DNA of 64,000 nucleotides from Thioclava atlantica (GCF_000737065.1 NZ_AQRC01000017.1:18183-82182), one strand, 5' to 3'; numbered from the stretch's first letter, positions 9,257-18,180 are shown. Translations and numbers: made by a program. The notes: generated by a model from the sequence alone, not told the origin.

Positions 9257-10722
9257 GCGGCTCGGGAACGCTGCGCTACACCCGCGCGGGCGGGAATGCG
9301 GCCAGCGCGGCTGCGGCCCCTCCGGCGGGGGGGCGCGCGCCGCAAGAGGCGGGACGATCCGGCCCGTTTCTCCCCGATGCGGCGCTGGCAGGCGCGAAAC
9401 TTCCCAGGCCCGTTCTCCTCTTCCTGATCGCGATCCTCGTGCCGGTCTCTTTCAAGCTCGGCCCGCTCGCTCTGACCGGCGTACGGCTCGTGCTGATGGT
9501 GATGGTGCTTCCGTTGCTCGCGGGGCTCTTTTCCGGGCGCTACGGGCGGATGCGGGGGGTCGACTGGCTGTTTCTCGCGCATTTCGGATGGCTCACCCTC
9601 GCGCTTGCGGTGAACAATTTCGACCGGGTGATCCAGCAATCGGGCTCGGTCGGGATCGAGTTTCTCGGCGGCTACCTGTTGGGTCGGGCCTATATCCGCA
9701 CGCGCGAGGATTTCGCCGCGCTCTCCCACGCCCTCGTCCTGTCGCTCCTGCTCCTGCTGCCCTTCACGCTTTACGAGACGAAGACCGGGATCGCCCTGAT
9801 CCCGACGCTGATAGGCAAGCTGCCGGGGTTGGGCTCGATCACCCTCGTCGTGACCGATCCGCGTCTCGGGCTCGAGCGGGTGCAGAGCTCCTTCGATCAC
9901 CCGATCCATTTCGGGCTTTACGCCTCGGTCGCCTTCTCGCTGGCATTCCTCGCCTTCAAGGGCATCCGTTCGCGGCAATGGCGCGTCCTCATGGCTGCGA
10001 CCGTCGGTGCCTCGGGGATGCTCGCGCTCTCTTCCGGTGCGATCCTCGCCGTGCTGCTGCAAATCGGGCTGATCGGCTGGTTCCTGATGTTCCGGCGGAT
10101 CGTCTGGCGCTGGTGGTTGCTGGTGGGGCTCGTCGTGCTCGCCTATGTCGCCATCGACCTGCTCTCCAACCGCAGCCCGATCAAGGTCTTCATGTCCTAT
10201 GCGACCTTCTCGGCCCATACCGCCTATTGGCGGATGCTGATCTTCGAATGGGGGATGGTGAATGTCTGGGCCAATCCGGTCTTCGGCCTCGGGCTCAACG
10301 ACTGGGTGCGTCCGGCCTGGATGCATTCGCCGAGCGTCGACAATTACTGGCTGCTGATGGCGATGCGCTACGGGATACCGGGCTTCGCGCTGGTCGCGGG
10401 CGGCTATGCGCTTGGCCTCGCGCAGATCATGCGGCGCAACTTCACCCATGATCTGAGGCTTCGGGTGTTCCGGCGCGCCTGGGTCTTCACCTTCGTCGGC
10501 CTGTCCTTCACGCTCTGCACGGTGCATGTCTGGGGCTCGGTCTATGCCTTCGTCTTCTTCATGTTCGGCGCCGGGATGTGGCTGCTCGACGCGAAGGAAG
10601 AAGCCGCGCCCACGGCAAATTCCGAACCCGCCCGGGACCGGCCCGAGCCGCGCCCGCGTCGCCCTTCCGCCCAGCTTCCCTATAGCCGCTTTCCCGCGCG
10701 AAAGGCGCGCTCCGCCAAATGA
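9253..10722 (+). CDS. O-antigen ligase-like polysaccharide membrane protein
   Basis: A 489-residue integral membrane protein with a disordered Ala/Gly/Pro N-terminus of about 45 residues, ten or more membrane segments, and a proline/arginine-rich cytoplasmic tail. The large extracytoplasmic loop between later segments (ANPVFGLGLNDWVRP ... SVDNYWLLMAMRYG) is characteristic of Wzy/WaaL-type polymerases and ligases, including the conserved GLGxNDW. GTG at 9253 overlaps the stop of the beta-helix gene (GTGA), indicating translational coupling; the longer upstream frame would overlap that gene by over 100 bases. Probably polymerises or ligates the exported glycan. Confidence 0.78.
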   Translation: MSGSGTLRYTRAGGNAASAAAAPPAGGRAPQEAGRSGPFLPDAALAGAKLPRPVLLFLIAILVPVSFKLGPLALTGVRLVLMVMVLPLLAGLFSGRYGRMRGVDWLFLAHFGWLTLALAVNNFDRVIQQSGSVGIEFLGGYLLGRAYIRTREDFAALSHALVLSLLLLLPFTLYETKTGIALIPTLIGKLPGLGSITLVVTDPRLGLERVQSSFDHPIHFGLYASVAFSLAFLAFKGIRSRQWRVLMAATVGASGMLALSSGAILAVLLQIGLIGWFLMFRRIVWRWWLLVGLVVLAYVAIDLLSNRSPIKVFMSYATFSAHTAYWRMLIFEWGMVNVWANPVFGLGLNDWVRPAWMHSPSVDNYWLLMAMRYGIPGFALVAGGYALGLAQIMRRNFTHDLRLRVFRRAWVFTFVGLSFTLCTVHVWGSVYAFVFFMFGAGMWLLDAKEEAAPTANSEPARDRPEPRPRRPSAQLPYSRFPARKARSAK

Positions 10723-11924
10723 GCGATAGGCTGCGGGTTCTCCTGATCGCGCCCTTCCTGTCGCGCGAGGCGACGGGCGAGGCCTTCGTTGCCTTCAAAT
10801 GGGCGGAGGCGCTGGCCGAGCGGGTCGATCTGACGGTGGCCGCCTTCGAAAGCCCCGGCCACACGCCTCTGGCCGAGCAGCTTCCGACCGTGCGCGCGAT
10901 CACCTGGCCCGCGCCGCGCATCTTCGACGCGGCGCCGCGGCTGCGCGCGATGCTCAAGCCCGAATGGCCGGTCTTCATGCGCCGGGTCCGGGGCTGGCTC
11001 GAAGAGCACGCGGATGAGTTCGACATCGCCCATCAGATCATGCCGCAGGCGATGCGCTACGCGACGCCGCTGCGCGGGTATGGTCTGCCTTATGTGATCG
11101 GCCCGCTCGGCGGTTCGCTCTCGACGCCGCCCGCCTTCGCCGTCGAGGCGGGGCGGGCGAAATGGTATACGCGGCTGCGCGGGCTCGACCGGCTGCGGCT
11201 GCGCTTCGATCCGGCGCTCCGGGCCTCCTATTCCGACGCGGCGCTCGTGCTCGGCGTCGCCCCCTATATCCGCGACCAGCTCGCCCCGGTGCCGATCCAC
11301 GCCTATGAGAACGTCCTCGAGCTTGGCGTGGACGGAGCCGCCCCCGAGCGTCCGGCGCGCAGCGATGGCCCGATGCGGCTTCTGCATGTGGGGCGTGGCG
11401 TGCGCACCAAGGGTCTGCGCGACGTGGTGCGGGCGATGGGACTGCTGAAGGGGCGGACGGATCTGCATCTGACGAGCGCCGGGGCAGGGGAAGAGATCGC
11501 GATCTGCCGCGCCGAGGCCGAACGGCTGGGTGTCGCGGATCGCTGCCGTTTCCTCGGTCCGATCCCGCGTGCCGAGGTGGAGGCGCTCTATGCCGAGGCC
11601 GATATCTTCGTGTTCCCGAGTTGGCGCGAACCCGCGGGCAATGTGCTCTACGAAGCGATGCGCTGGGGCCTGCCGGTGATCGCCGCGGCGCGGGGCGGGC
11701 CGGACTGGATCGTCGAGCAGGGCGTGACGGGGCTCAAATGCCCGGTCACCACGCCCGAGGCGCTTGCCCGCGATGTCGCCGCCGCCATCGCGGCCCTCGC
11801 CGACGATCCCGACTTGCGCGCGCGGTTGGGGGCAGGGGGGCGGGCGAAAGTGCTGCGCGAAGGGCTCTGGCCGGGCAAGGCCGAGAGGCTGGTGCGGCTC
11901 TACGAGGGCGCGCTCGGAGGCTAG
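10719..11924 (+). CDS. Glycosyltransferase family 4 (group 1)
   Basis: A 401-residue GT-B fold retaining glycosyltransferase. The C-terminal donor domain shows LLHVGRGVRTKGLRDVVRA, then FPSWREPAGNVLYEAMRWGLPVIA with the E-x7-E motif typical of group 1 enzymes. The ATG overlaps the previous stop (ATGA), so it is coupled to the ligase-like gene. Its TAG stop shares the palindrome CTAG with the stop of the convergent GT2 gene. Donor and acceptor are unknown. Confidence 0.88.
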   Translation: MSDRLRVLLIAPFLSREATGEAFVAFKWAEALAERVDLTVAAFESPGHTPLAEQLPTVRAITWPAPRIFDAAPRLRAMLKPEWPVFMRRVRGWLEEHADEFDIAHQIMPQAMRYATPLRGYGLPYVIGPLGGSLSTPPAFAVEAGRAKWYTRLRGLDRLRLRFDPALRASYSDAALVLGVAPYIRDQLAPVPIHAYENVLELGVDGAAPERPARSDGPMRLLHVGRGVRTKGLRDVVRAMGLLKGRTDLHLTSAGAGEEIAICRAEAERLGVADRCRFLGPIPRAEVEALYAEADIFVFPSWREPAGNVLYEAMRWGLPVIAAARGGPDWIVEQGVTGLKCPVTTPEALARDVAAAIAALADDPDLRARLGAGGRAKVLREGLWPGKAERLVRLYEGALGG

Positions 11925-12892
11925 CGGCCGATCTTCTGCCGCGCCTCGGGGCTGAGCGCCGCGAGAACGGCTCTCGGCGGCGCCATCCCGAAGAAGCCGC
12001 GCAACAGCGCCGCCGCCTCAGCGCGATGCCCCTGGCCCAGAAGCTGGGCGGCTTTCGCCAGCGACCAGGCCGCGCCCCCGATCAGGCCCGAGGGAAAATG
12101 CCGGCGCAGGAAGATCGCCCGTGCCCGATGCTTGAAATATTGCGAGAAGGGCGAGGCGACCGAGCCCATCCGCTGCGAGCCGATCGCGGTACCCGCCATG
12201 TGATGCACCACCGCCCCCTCGCAGAAAGTGATCGGCAGGTCGCCCCGGCGCAGCGCCCAGTCCACCTCTTCGTAATAGAGGAAATAGTCCTCCGCCATCG
12301 GCCCGGCACGCTCAAGGAAGGCGCGCGTCGCGACAAGGCTCGCGCCGGTCACGAAATCGATCTGGGCCGGGTCCGGGGCAGGGCAGTGCGCGGGCGCGAA
12401 CTGGTTGAGGTTATGCGTCACCCCGGTTCGCCGGTCGATCACCCCGCCATCGATCTGGATCCGGCCCGGCTCGTCGCCATAGACCACCCGATGGGCGATC
12501 ATCGCGGCACCTTTCGGGCCGGGATCGTGGGTCGCGAGACGGCGCGGCGTATCGCGCGGCACGGTGCAGTCGGGATTGAGCAGCCAGAACCGGTCGAGCG
12601 CCGGGTTGGCCGCGAGCCGGGCGAGCCCGAGATTGACCCCGGCTGCGAACCCGCCATTCGCACCCGCCTCGATCAGGGCGACCCCCTCGCTCCCGGCCTG
12701 GGACGCGGGTTTCAGATCGGGTACGGCGATCCGGATCGCGGCGAGCGTGTCATCGGGCGAGGCGTTGTCGACAACGACCACATGCAGCGCGACGTCGTCG
12801 ATCGCGCGCAGCGAGGCGAGGCAGGCCCCGATCACATCCGCCGAGCGGTAGGTGACGATGACGACGCCGATGGCGGGGCGCTGATCGGGCAT
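11921..12892 (-). CDS. Glycosyltransferase family 2 (rhamnosyltransferase-like)
   Basis: A 323-residue GT-A enzyme: GVVIVTYRSADVIGACL at the start, VVVDNASPDDT, FWLLNPDC as DxD-equivalent, and a C-terminal YYEEVDWALR typical of the WfgF/rhamnosyltransferase-like branch. Function by context: part of the surface polysaccharide cluster. It begins only 8 bases downstream of ilvN on the same strand, so it may be transcribed from the ilv promoter, an odd coupling of amino-acid and polysaccharide synthesis that may be only positional. Confidence 0.85.
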   Translation of the reverse strand: MPDQRPAIGVVIVTYRSADVIGACLASLRAIDDVALHVVVVDNASPDDTLAAIRIAVPDLKPASQAGSEGVALIEAGANGGFAAGVNLGLARLAANPALDRFWLLNPDCTVPRDTPRRLATHDPGPKGAAMIAHRVVYGDEPGRIQIDGGVIDRRTGVTHNLNQFAPAHCPAPDPAQIDFVTGASLVATRAFLERAGPMAEDYFLYYEEVDWALRRGDLPITFCEGAVVHHMAGTAIGSQRMGSVASPFSQYFKHRARAIFLRRHFPSGLIGGAAWSLAKAAQLLGQGHRAEAAALLRGFFGMAPPRAVLAALSPEARQKIGR

Positions 12893-12900
12893 CGGGGGGC

Positions 12901-13461
12901 TCAGGCCCCGCGCGAAAGCGCCGCCACCCCGGTCCGCGCGATCTCGGCGAGCCCCAGCGGACGCATCAGATCGGCGAAGGCATCGATCTTCTCGGGCGTC
13001 CCGGTGATTTCGAAGACGAAACTCTCGAGGGTGGAATCGACCACGTTGGCGCGAAAGATCTCGGCCAGGCGCAGCGCCTCGATCCGCTTGTCGCCCGTGC
13101 CCGAGACCTTGATCAGCGCCAGCTCGCGCTCGACCGGAGAACCCTCCACGGTCAGGTCCTTGACCTCGTGAACCGGCACGATCCGCCCGAGCTGCGCCTT
13201 GATCTGGTCGATCACCGCCTCGGTGCCGCGGGTGACGACGGTGATCCGGCTCTTGTGGCCCTTGTGATCGACCTCGGCGACGGTGAGGCTGTCGATATTG
13301 TATCCGCGCCCCGAGAAGAGCCCGATCACCCGGGCGAGCACGCCCGCCTCGTTATCCACGATCACCGCGAGCGTATGCGAACTCTCGACCTGGGAATGGC
13401 TGTCACGCAGGTCGTAGGCCGAGTGGCTCGACGAGCCTTTCTTGATCTTCAGAGCGGCCAT
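12901..13461 (-). CDS. ilvN: Acetolactate synthase small (regulatory) subunit
   Basis: Regulatory subunit of acetohydroxyacid synthase, conferring valine feedback inhibition on the catalytic subunit encoded just upstream. Of the 186 residues, about 30-100 are an ACT domain (HTLAVIVDNEAGVLARVIGL, then FSGRGYNIDSLTV); the C-terminal half is the ALS small-subunit domain (LAEIFRANVVDSTLESFVFE). Transcribed with ilvI across a 90-bp gap containing an intergenic repeat. The gene is sometimes called ilvH in this family. Confidence 0.95.
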   Translation of the reverse strand: MAALKIKKGSSSHSAYDLRDSHSQVESSHTLAVIVDNEAGVLARVIGLFSGRGYNIDSLTVAEVDHKGHKSRITVVTRGTEAVIDQIKAQLGRIVPVHEVKDLTVEGSPVERELALIKVSGTGDKRIEALRLAEIFRANVVDSTLESFVFEITGTPEKIDAFADLMRPLGLAEIARTGVAALSRGA

Positions 13462-13493
13462 CGCCTCTCTCCTTTTCTATCTTTGGACCAGAT

Positions 13494-13521
13494 CTTCCTC
13501 TTGATCCAAATATCCCGGGGG
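13494..13521. repeat. Rhodobacterales-type intergenic repeat, copy 1
   Basis: The 28-bp unit (CTTCCTCTTGATCC, then AAATATCCCGGGGG) is identical to the copy at 31350-31377 and matches, in reverse, the copy at 31308-31335 except in four central bases. Here it lies inside the ilvI-ilvN gap, followed by a GC-rich dyad (GGGGGG CTGG CCCCCC, 13525-13540). Confidence 0.75.
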
Positions 13522-13551
13522 GTCTGGGGGGCTGGCCCCCCAGCCTGCACA

Positions 13552-15297
13552 TCACACCAGCGCGGCGCCTTCCTTGAAGACCTCGGCATCGGCCGCGAGC
13601 AGCATCTCGTTATGGGGCTTGCCGCTCGGGATCATCGGGAAGCAGTTCTCGTGCTTCTCCACGAGGCAGTCGAACAGCACCGGCCCGTCATGCGCGATCA
13701 TCTCCATGATCGCATCGTCGAGATCGGCGGGGTCGGAGACCTGCATCCCCTTCCAGCCGAAGCTCTCGGCGAGCTTGACGAAATCGGGCAGGCTTTCGGA
13801 CCAGCTATGCGAGTAGCGCTCGCCATGCAGCAGTTCCTGCCACTGGCGCACCATCCCGAGGCGTTCGTTATTGAGGATGAACTGCTTCACCGGCACGCGG
13901 AACTGGGTCGCGGTGCCCATCTCCTGCATGTTCATCAGCCAGCTCGCCTCGCCCGCGACGTTGATCACCAGCGCGTCGGGATGCGCGATCTGCACGCCGA
14001 TCGAGGCCGGGAAGCCGTAGCCCATGGTGCCCAGACCCCCGGAGGTCATCCAGCGGTTCGGATCCTCGAAGCCGAGGAACTGTGCGGCCCACATCTGGTG
14101 CTGGCCCACCTCGGTCGTGATGTAGCGGTCGTATTTCTTGGTGAGTTCCTCGAGCCGCTGCAGCGCATATTGCGGTTTGATGGTGTTCTCCGAGGCGGTG
14201 TAGGCGAGGCAGTTGACCTTCTTCCATTCCTCGATCTTCTTCCACCACTTCTCGAGCCCGGATTTGTTGAGCTTGCGCCCGCGCGATTTCCAGACCTTGA
14301 GCACGTCCTCGAGCACATGGCCGATATCGCCGAGGATCGGCAGGTCGACGGGGATGATCTTGTTGATCGAGGAGGCGTCGATATCGACATGGACCTTGGT
14401 CGAGCGCGGCGAGAAATCCGCGATCCGCCCGGTGATCCGGTCGTCGAAGCGGGCGCCGAGATTGATCATCAGGTCGCAGCCATGCATCGCGAGATTGGCC
14501 TCGTAGAGCCCGTGCATCCCGAGCATTCCGAGCCACGACTTGCCGGAAGCCGGATAGGCGCCAAGCCCCATCAGGGTCGAGGTGATCGGGAAGCCGGTCG
14601 CCTCCACCAGCTCGCGCAGAAGCTGGCTCGCGGCGTTGCCGGAATTGATGACGCCGCCACCGGTGTAGAAGATCGGGCGCTCGGCGGTTTCGATCAGCTC
14701 GACGAGCTTGGTGATCGCATCGAGATCGCCTTTCACCTTCGGCTGATAGTGGTCGGTCTTCGCGGCTTTCGGTTCGGTATAGGTCGCGACGGCGAATTGC
14801 ACGTCCTTGGGCATGTCCACCAGAACCGGGCCGGGGCGGCCAGAGGTGGCGACATGGAAGGCCTGATGGATCGTCTCGGAGAGCTTCGCGGGGTCCTTCA
14901 CCAGCCAGTTATGCTTGGTGCAGGGGCGGGTGATGCCCACCGTATCGGCCTCCTGGAACCCGTCGGTGCCCACGAGGAAGGTCGGAACCTGGCCCGTCAG
15001 CACCACGACCGGGATCGAGTCCATCAGCGCGTCGGTCAGGCCGGTCACCGCGTTGGTGGCGCCGGGGCCCGAGGTCACCAGCACCACGCCCGGCTTGCCG
15101 GTTGAGCGAGCATAGCCCTCGGCCATGTGGACGGCGGCCTGTTCGTGGCGCACGAGGATGTGGCGGATATCGTTCTGCTGGAAGATCTCGTCATAGATCG
15201 GAAGGACCGCGCCGCCCGGATAGCCGAAGATCGTATCGACCCCCTGATCCTTCAGCGCCTGCACCACCATCTTCGCGCCGGTCATCTGCCGTGCCAT
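13552..15297 (-). CDS. ilvI: Acetolactate synthase large (catalytic) subunit
   Basis: Thiamine-diphosphate enzyme making 2-acetolactate or 2-aceto-2-hydroxybutyrate, first common step of Val/Leu/Ile synthesis; 581 residues. N-terminal PYR domain carries the catalytic-Glu region VRHEQAAVHMAEGYAR and SGPGATNAVTGL; the central FAD-binding domain follows; the C-terminal PP domain has NVAGEASWLMNMQEM, where the usual GD of the ThDP/Mg motif reads GE. The quorum of other motifs is intact, so the enzyme should be active. The start MARQMTGAKMVVQAL is normal. An attenuator leader with Ile/Leu/Val codons lies upstream. Also called ilvB. Confidence 0.95.
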   Translation of the reverse strand: MARQMTGAKMVVQALKDQGVDTIFGYPGGAVLPIYDEIFQQNDIRHILVRHEQAAVHMAEGYARSTGKPGVVLVTSGPGATNAVTGLTDALMDSIPVVVLTGQVPTFLVGTDGFQEADTVGITRPCTKHNWLVKDPAKLSETIHQAFHVATSGRPGPVLVDMPKDVQFAVATYTEPKAAKTDHYQPKVKGDLDAITKLVELIETAERPIFYTGGGVINSGNAASQLLRELVEATGFPITSTLMGLGAYPASGKSWLGMLGMHGLYEANLAMHGCDLMINLGARFDDRITGRIADFSPRSTKVHVDIDASSINKIIPVDLPILGDIGHVLEDVLKVWKSRGRKLNKSGLEKWWKKIEEWKKVNCLAYTASENTIKPQYALQRLEELTKKYDRYITTEVGQHQMWAAQFLGFEDPNRWMTSGGLGTMGYGFPASIGVQIAHPDALVINVAGEASWLMNMQEMGTATQFRVPVKQFILNNERLGMVRQWQELLHGERYSHSWSESLPDFVKLAESFGWKGMQVSDPADLDDAIMEMIAHDGPVLFDCLVEKHENCFPMIPSGKPHNEMLLAADAEVFKEGAALV

Positions 15298-15362
15298 TTG
15301 CTCACTCCATATTCCCGCCGACGGGTCTCTCCCGTCTGTCGCTGCCGCATCGTCCTGTCAAG

Positions 15363-15390
15363 AAAAAGCCCCCGGCTTTCAGGCGGGGGC
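15363..15390 (-). terminator. ilv attenuator (rho-independent) terminator
   Basis: On the minus strand GCCCCCG, a 9-base loop and CGGGGGC are followed directly by TTTTT. It lies 27 bases after the leader-peptide stop and 66 bases before ilvI, the classic place for a transcription attenuator. A 9-bp inverted repeat (GCGCATGGG inside the leader ORF, CCCATGCGC just before this stem) overlaps the stem base by two bases and could act as the competing fold. Confidence 0.85.
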
Positions 15391-15416
15391 GCATGGGAAC
15401 CTTCATGGTCAAACCG

Positions 15417-15467
15417 TTACCGGCCCATGCGCTTGGCTCCTACGACGACAAGAAGAATCGCATCCAT
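15417..15467 (-). CDS. ilv operon leader peptide MDAILLVVVGAKRMGR
   Basis: A 16-codon ORF with ATG at 15467 and TAA at 15417. Codons 4-9 are Ile-Leu-Leu-Val-Val-Val, the three end products of the downstream pathway in a row, as expected of an attenuation leader. AAAGGGA lies about 8 bases before the ATG. The ORF is followed by the terminator described at 15363-15390, and a TTGACG/TAATGT promoter lies just upstream. Ribosome stalling when branched-chain aminoacyl-tRNAs are scarce would free the end of this ORF to pair downstream and allow read-through into ilvI-ilvN. Function is inferred from codon content and layout. Confidence 0.82.
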   Translation of the reverse strand: MDAILLVVVGAKRMGR

Positions 15468-15496
15468 TGCGGATCCCTTTCGAATGCTTCGGGCGG

Positions 15497-15525
15497 ACAT
15501 TAGGAGCGGCGGATTTGGGCGTCAA
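15497..15525 (-). promoter_or_regulatory. Probable sigma70-type promoter of the ilv leader
   Basis: On the minus strand TTGACG (15525-15520) and TAATGT (15502-15497) are separated by exactly 17 bases; the leader ATG follows about 30 bases downstream. The -35 is good, the -10 weak (3 of 6). Confidence 0.5.
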
Positions 15526-15839
15526 TGGCAAAAGCTGAATAAAATGTCGCGTCAGGCGGTGAAATCTTCCTGATTGTTGCGCCGCTGCGGCGCAAGGTCG
15601 CAATTTTGGGAAAAAACGGGGTGGTTCGGAAGGGCCTTGCGCGTGGATTGCCGGTCACTTCGGCCGGAACCGCCGGAAAAACCGGGCTCAACTCGCGAGT
15701 TTGCTTCTCGCCCAATCAGCCGCAGGTGGTAAGGTGAATAGACCGCATCGGCCCTTAAACGCTTGACCTTTTCGGGCTCCTCGGTCAAGGACAGGCAACG
15801 GCCCGAAGCCGGGTGGGAAACCAAGGGAGGAAGTGGAAA
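15526..15839. other. Divergent intergenic region between ilv leader and dctQ
   Basis: No convincing gene. It holds the dctQ leader and a dyad CTTGACC-N14-GGTCAAG at 15762-15789, about 50 bp upstream of the dctQ ATG, which could be an operator. A strong Shine-Dalgarno AAGGGAGGA (15823-15831) fixes the dctQ start. Confidence 0.45.
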
Positions 15840-16412
15840 ATGGGCGCTTTACTTGCCCTTTCACGTCTTATCGACACGATAAACGAGAAGATCGGAAAGG
15901 CTGTCGCCTGGCTGATCCTGGTGTCGATCATCGTGAGTGCGACAAACGCCATTGTCCGGAAGCTGTTCGACATGTCGTCGAATGCGTGGCTGGAACTGCA
16001 ATGGTATCTTTTCGGTGCAGCGTTCCTCGGGGCCGCGGCCTATACGCTCAAGCAGAACGAGCATATCCGCATCGACATCGTCTACGGTGCCTTCTCGCGC
16101 AAGGTGCAGCACTGGATCGACCTGCTCGGGCACATCTTCTTCCTGATGCCCTTCGTGATCCTGATGCTCTTCAAGCTCGTGCCCTACGTTCTTCTCTCGG
16201 TCCATTCGGGCGAGATGTCGACCAATGCCGGCGGCCTGATCCTGTGGCCTGCCAAGATGCTGCTGCTGATCGGCTTCATGCAGCTCTTCTTCCAGGGCAT
16301 TTCCGAGATCATCAAGAAAATCGCGGTGATGCGCGGCCTGATCGAAGACCCGCATGCGCTCTCGGCGGGCCATCACGGCCATGATCCGATCGCGGAAGAG
16401 GAGGCGCTCTGA
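15840..16412 (+). CDS. dctQ: TRAP transporter small permease (DctQ/TakQ type)
   Basis: The 190-residue small membrane subunit of a tripartite ATP-independent periplasmic transporter. Four membrane segments, the first at residues about 20-40 (AVAWLILVSIIVSATNAIVR), with the family element ELQWYLFGAAFLGAAAYTL in the second. The ATG at 15840 follows AAGGGAGGA by 8 bases; the GTG at 15813 would place that ribosome-binding site inside the gene. It overlaps dctM by one base and C-terminal His-rich HGHDP lies in the cytoplasm. Confidence 0.93.
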   Translation: MGALLALSRLIDTINEKIGKAVAWLILVSIIVSATNAIVRKLFDMSSNAWLELQWYLFGAAFLGAAAYTLKQNEHIRIDIVYGAFSRKVQHWIDLLGHIFFLMPFVILMLFKLVPYVLLSVHSGEMSTNAGGLILWPAKMLLLIGFMQLFFQGISEIIKKIAVMRGLIEDPHALSAGHHGHDPIAEEEAL

Positions 16413-18148
16413 TGCTCGAGCTTATCGCTCAGAACATGGCGCCGATCATGTTCGTGTCGCTGATCGTGTTCCTTCTGATCGGCTACCCGGCCGCCTTCGC
16501 CCTGGCGGCGAACGGCCTGTTCTTCTTCGTGATCGGCGTCGAGCTGTCGGGCTATTCCGGCGGCGCGATCAACCTCAGCTGGCCCTTGCTCAGCGCGATG
16601 CCGGAACGGTTCTGGGGGGTCTTGAGTAACGAGACGCTTCTGGCCATTCCATTCTTCACATTCATGGGGATCGTGCTCGAGAAATCGGGCATGGCCGAGG
16701 ATCTGCTCGACACGATCGGCCAGCTGTTCGGCCCCGTGCGCGGCGGTCTCGCCTATGCGGTGATCATCGTGGGGGCGCTTCTCGCGGCCACCACCGGCGT
16801 CGTTGCGGCCTCGGTGATCGCGATGGGCCTGATCTCGCTGCCGATCATGCTGCGCTATGGCTATGACCGGAAGGTGGCGACAGGCGTGATCGCGGCCTCA
16901 GGCACATTGGCGCAGATCATTCCGCCCTCGCTGGTGCTGATCGTCCTGGCCGACCAGCTCGGCCGCTCGGTGGGCGACATGTACAAGGGCGCGATGATCC
17001 CGGGTCTCGTGCTGACCGGCATCTATCTCGGCTATGTCGCGCTGATGTCGATCATCCGCCCGCACTCGATGCCGGCCCTTCCGAAGGAAGCCCGGACGCT
17101 CGGCTCGGGCGTGACCTCGCTCGTTGTCGCGCTGGTCGGCGCGGGCGTGATCTACTATCTCGGTCTGGCGTATTTCGAGAAGACCGGATCGAGCGTCAAC
17201 AATGCCGAGATCCTCGCCGCGGGCGTCGCCGTGATCGCGATCTACATCGTCGCCGTGCTCGACAAGGCGCTGAAGACGAACGTGATGAGCCGTCTGGCCC
17301 AACAGGTCGTGATCGTGCTGATCCCGCCGCTGGCGCTGATCTTCCTGGTGCTCGGCACCATCTTCCTCGGCGTTGCGACCCCGACCGAAGGCGGCGCGAT
17401 GGGTGCGGTCGGTGCGATCGTGCTCTCGGCGATCAAGAAGCGCCTGAGCTACCAGGTTGTGCGCGACGCGCTCGCGGCCACGACGCGGCTCTCGGCCTTC
17501 GTGCTCTTCATCCTTCTGGGCGCGCGGATGTTCTCGTTGACCTTCTACGGGGTGAACGGGCAGATCTGGGTCGAGCATCTGCTGACCTCGCTTCCGGGTG
17601 GCCAGCTGGGCTTCCTGATCGTGGTCTCGCTGCTGGTGTTCTTCCTGGCCTTCTTCCTCGACTTCTTCGAGCTGGCCTTCATCATCGTGCCGCTTCTGGC
17701 GCCGGCCGCCGAGAAACTGGGGATCGACCTGATCTGGTTCGGCGTCATCCTGGGCGTGAACATGCAGACCTCGTTCATGCACCCACCCTTCGGCTTCGCG
17801 CTGTTCTACCTGCGATCGGTCGCGGCCAAGGTGCCTTATATCGACAAGGTCACGGGCAAGAAGATGGAGCCGGTGAAGACCTCCCAGATCTACTGGGGCG
17901 CCATTCCCTTCGTGTTCATCCAGATCGCGATGATCGCCATCGTGATCGCCTTCCCGGGCATGGTGATGCATTACAAGGGCAAGGTGGTGGATCCCTCCAC
18001 GGTCGAGATCAAGCTGCCGACGATGCCGGGCCTCGATGGCAGCGGTCTGGGAGGCCTGGGCGGGCTGCCGCCCCTGGCGCCTCCGGGTGGTGCGCCTTCG
18101 TCGGATGGAGGCGGTCTGCCTCCGCTTCCGGCACCGGGCAGCAACTGA
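16412..18148 (+). CDS. dctM: TRAP transporter large permease (DctM/TakM type)
   Basis: The 578-residue transport subunit of the TRAP system, an Na+-coupled symporter of the IT superfamily with about 12 membrane segments. Motifs: LIGYPAAFALAANGLFFF, LAIPFFTFMGIVLEKSGMAEDLL, IPPSLVLIVLADQ, ATPTEGGAMGAVGA and a C-terminal half with FFLDFFELAFIIVPLLAP. The last ~45 residues form an unusual Gly/Pro/Leu-rich tail (GLGGLGGLPPLAPPGG) not needed for transport. Coupled to dctQ by TGATG. The large size and company of TakP-like binding proteins point to 2-oxo acids or related organic acids. Confidence 0.94.
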   Translation: MLELIAQNMAPIMFVSLIVFLLIGYPAAFALAANGLFFFVIGVELSGYSGGAINLSWPLLSAMPERFWGVLSNETLLAIPFFTFMGIVLEKSGMAEDLLDTIGQLFGPVRGGLAYAVIIVGALLAATTGVVAASVIAMGLISLPIMLRYGYDRKVATGVIAASGTLAQIIPPSLVLIVLADQLGRSVGDMYKGAMIPGLVLTGIYLGYVALMSIIRPHSMPALPKEARTLGSGVTSLVVALVGAGVIYYLGLAYFEKTGSSVNNAEILAAGVAVIAIYIVAVLDKALKTNVMSRLAQQVVIVLIPPLALIFLVLGTIFLGVATPTEGGAMGAVGAIVLSAIKKRLSYQVVRDALAATTRLSAFVLFILLGARMFSLTFYGVNGQIWVEHLLTSLPGGQLGFLIVVSLLVFFLAFFLDFFELAFIIVPLLAPAAEKLGIDLIWFGVILGVNMQTSFMHPPFGFALFYLRSVAAKVPYIDKVTGKKMEPVKTSQIYWGAIPFVFIQIAMIAIVIAFPGMVMHYKGKVVDPSTVEIKLPTMPGLDGSGLGGLGGLPPLAPPGGAPSSDGGGLPPLPAPGSN

Positions 18149-18154
18149 GTGATC

Positions 18155-18180
18155 GAGGCGGCCCTGCGGGGCCGCCTCTT
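18155..18180 (+). terminator. Terminator after dctQM
   Basis: GAGGCGGCCC TGCG GGGCCGCCTC, a perfect 10-bp stem with a 4-base loop starting 6 bases after the dctM stop, followed by TTGCTTT. Confidence 0.7.
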
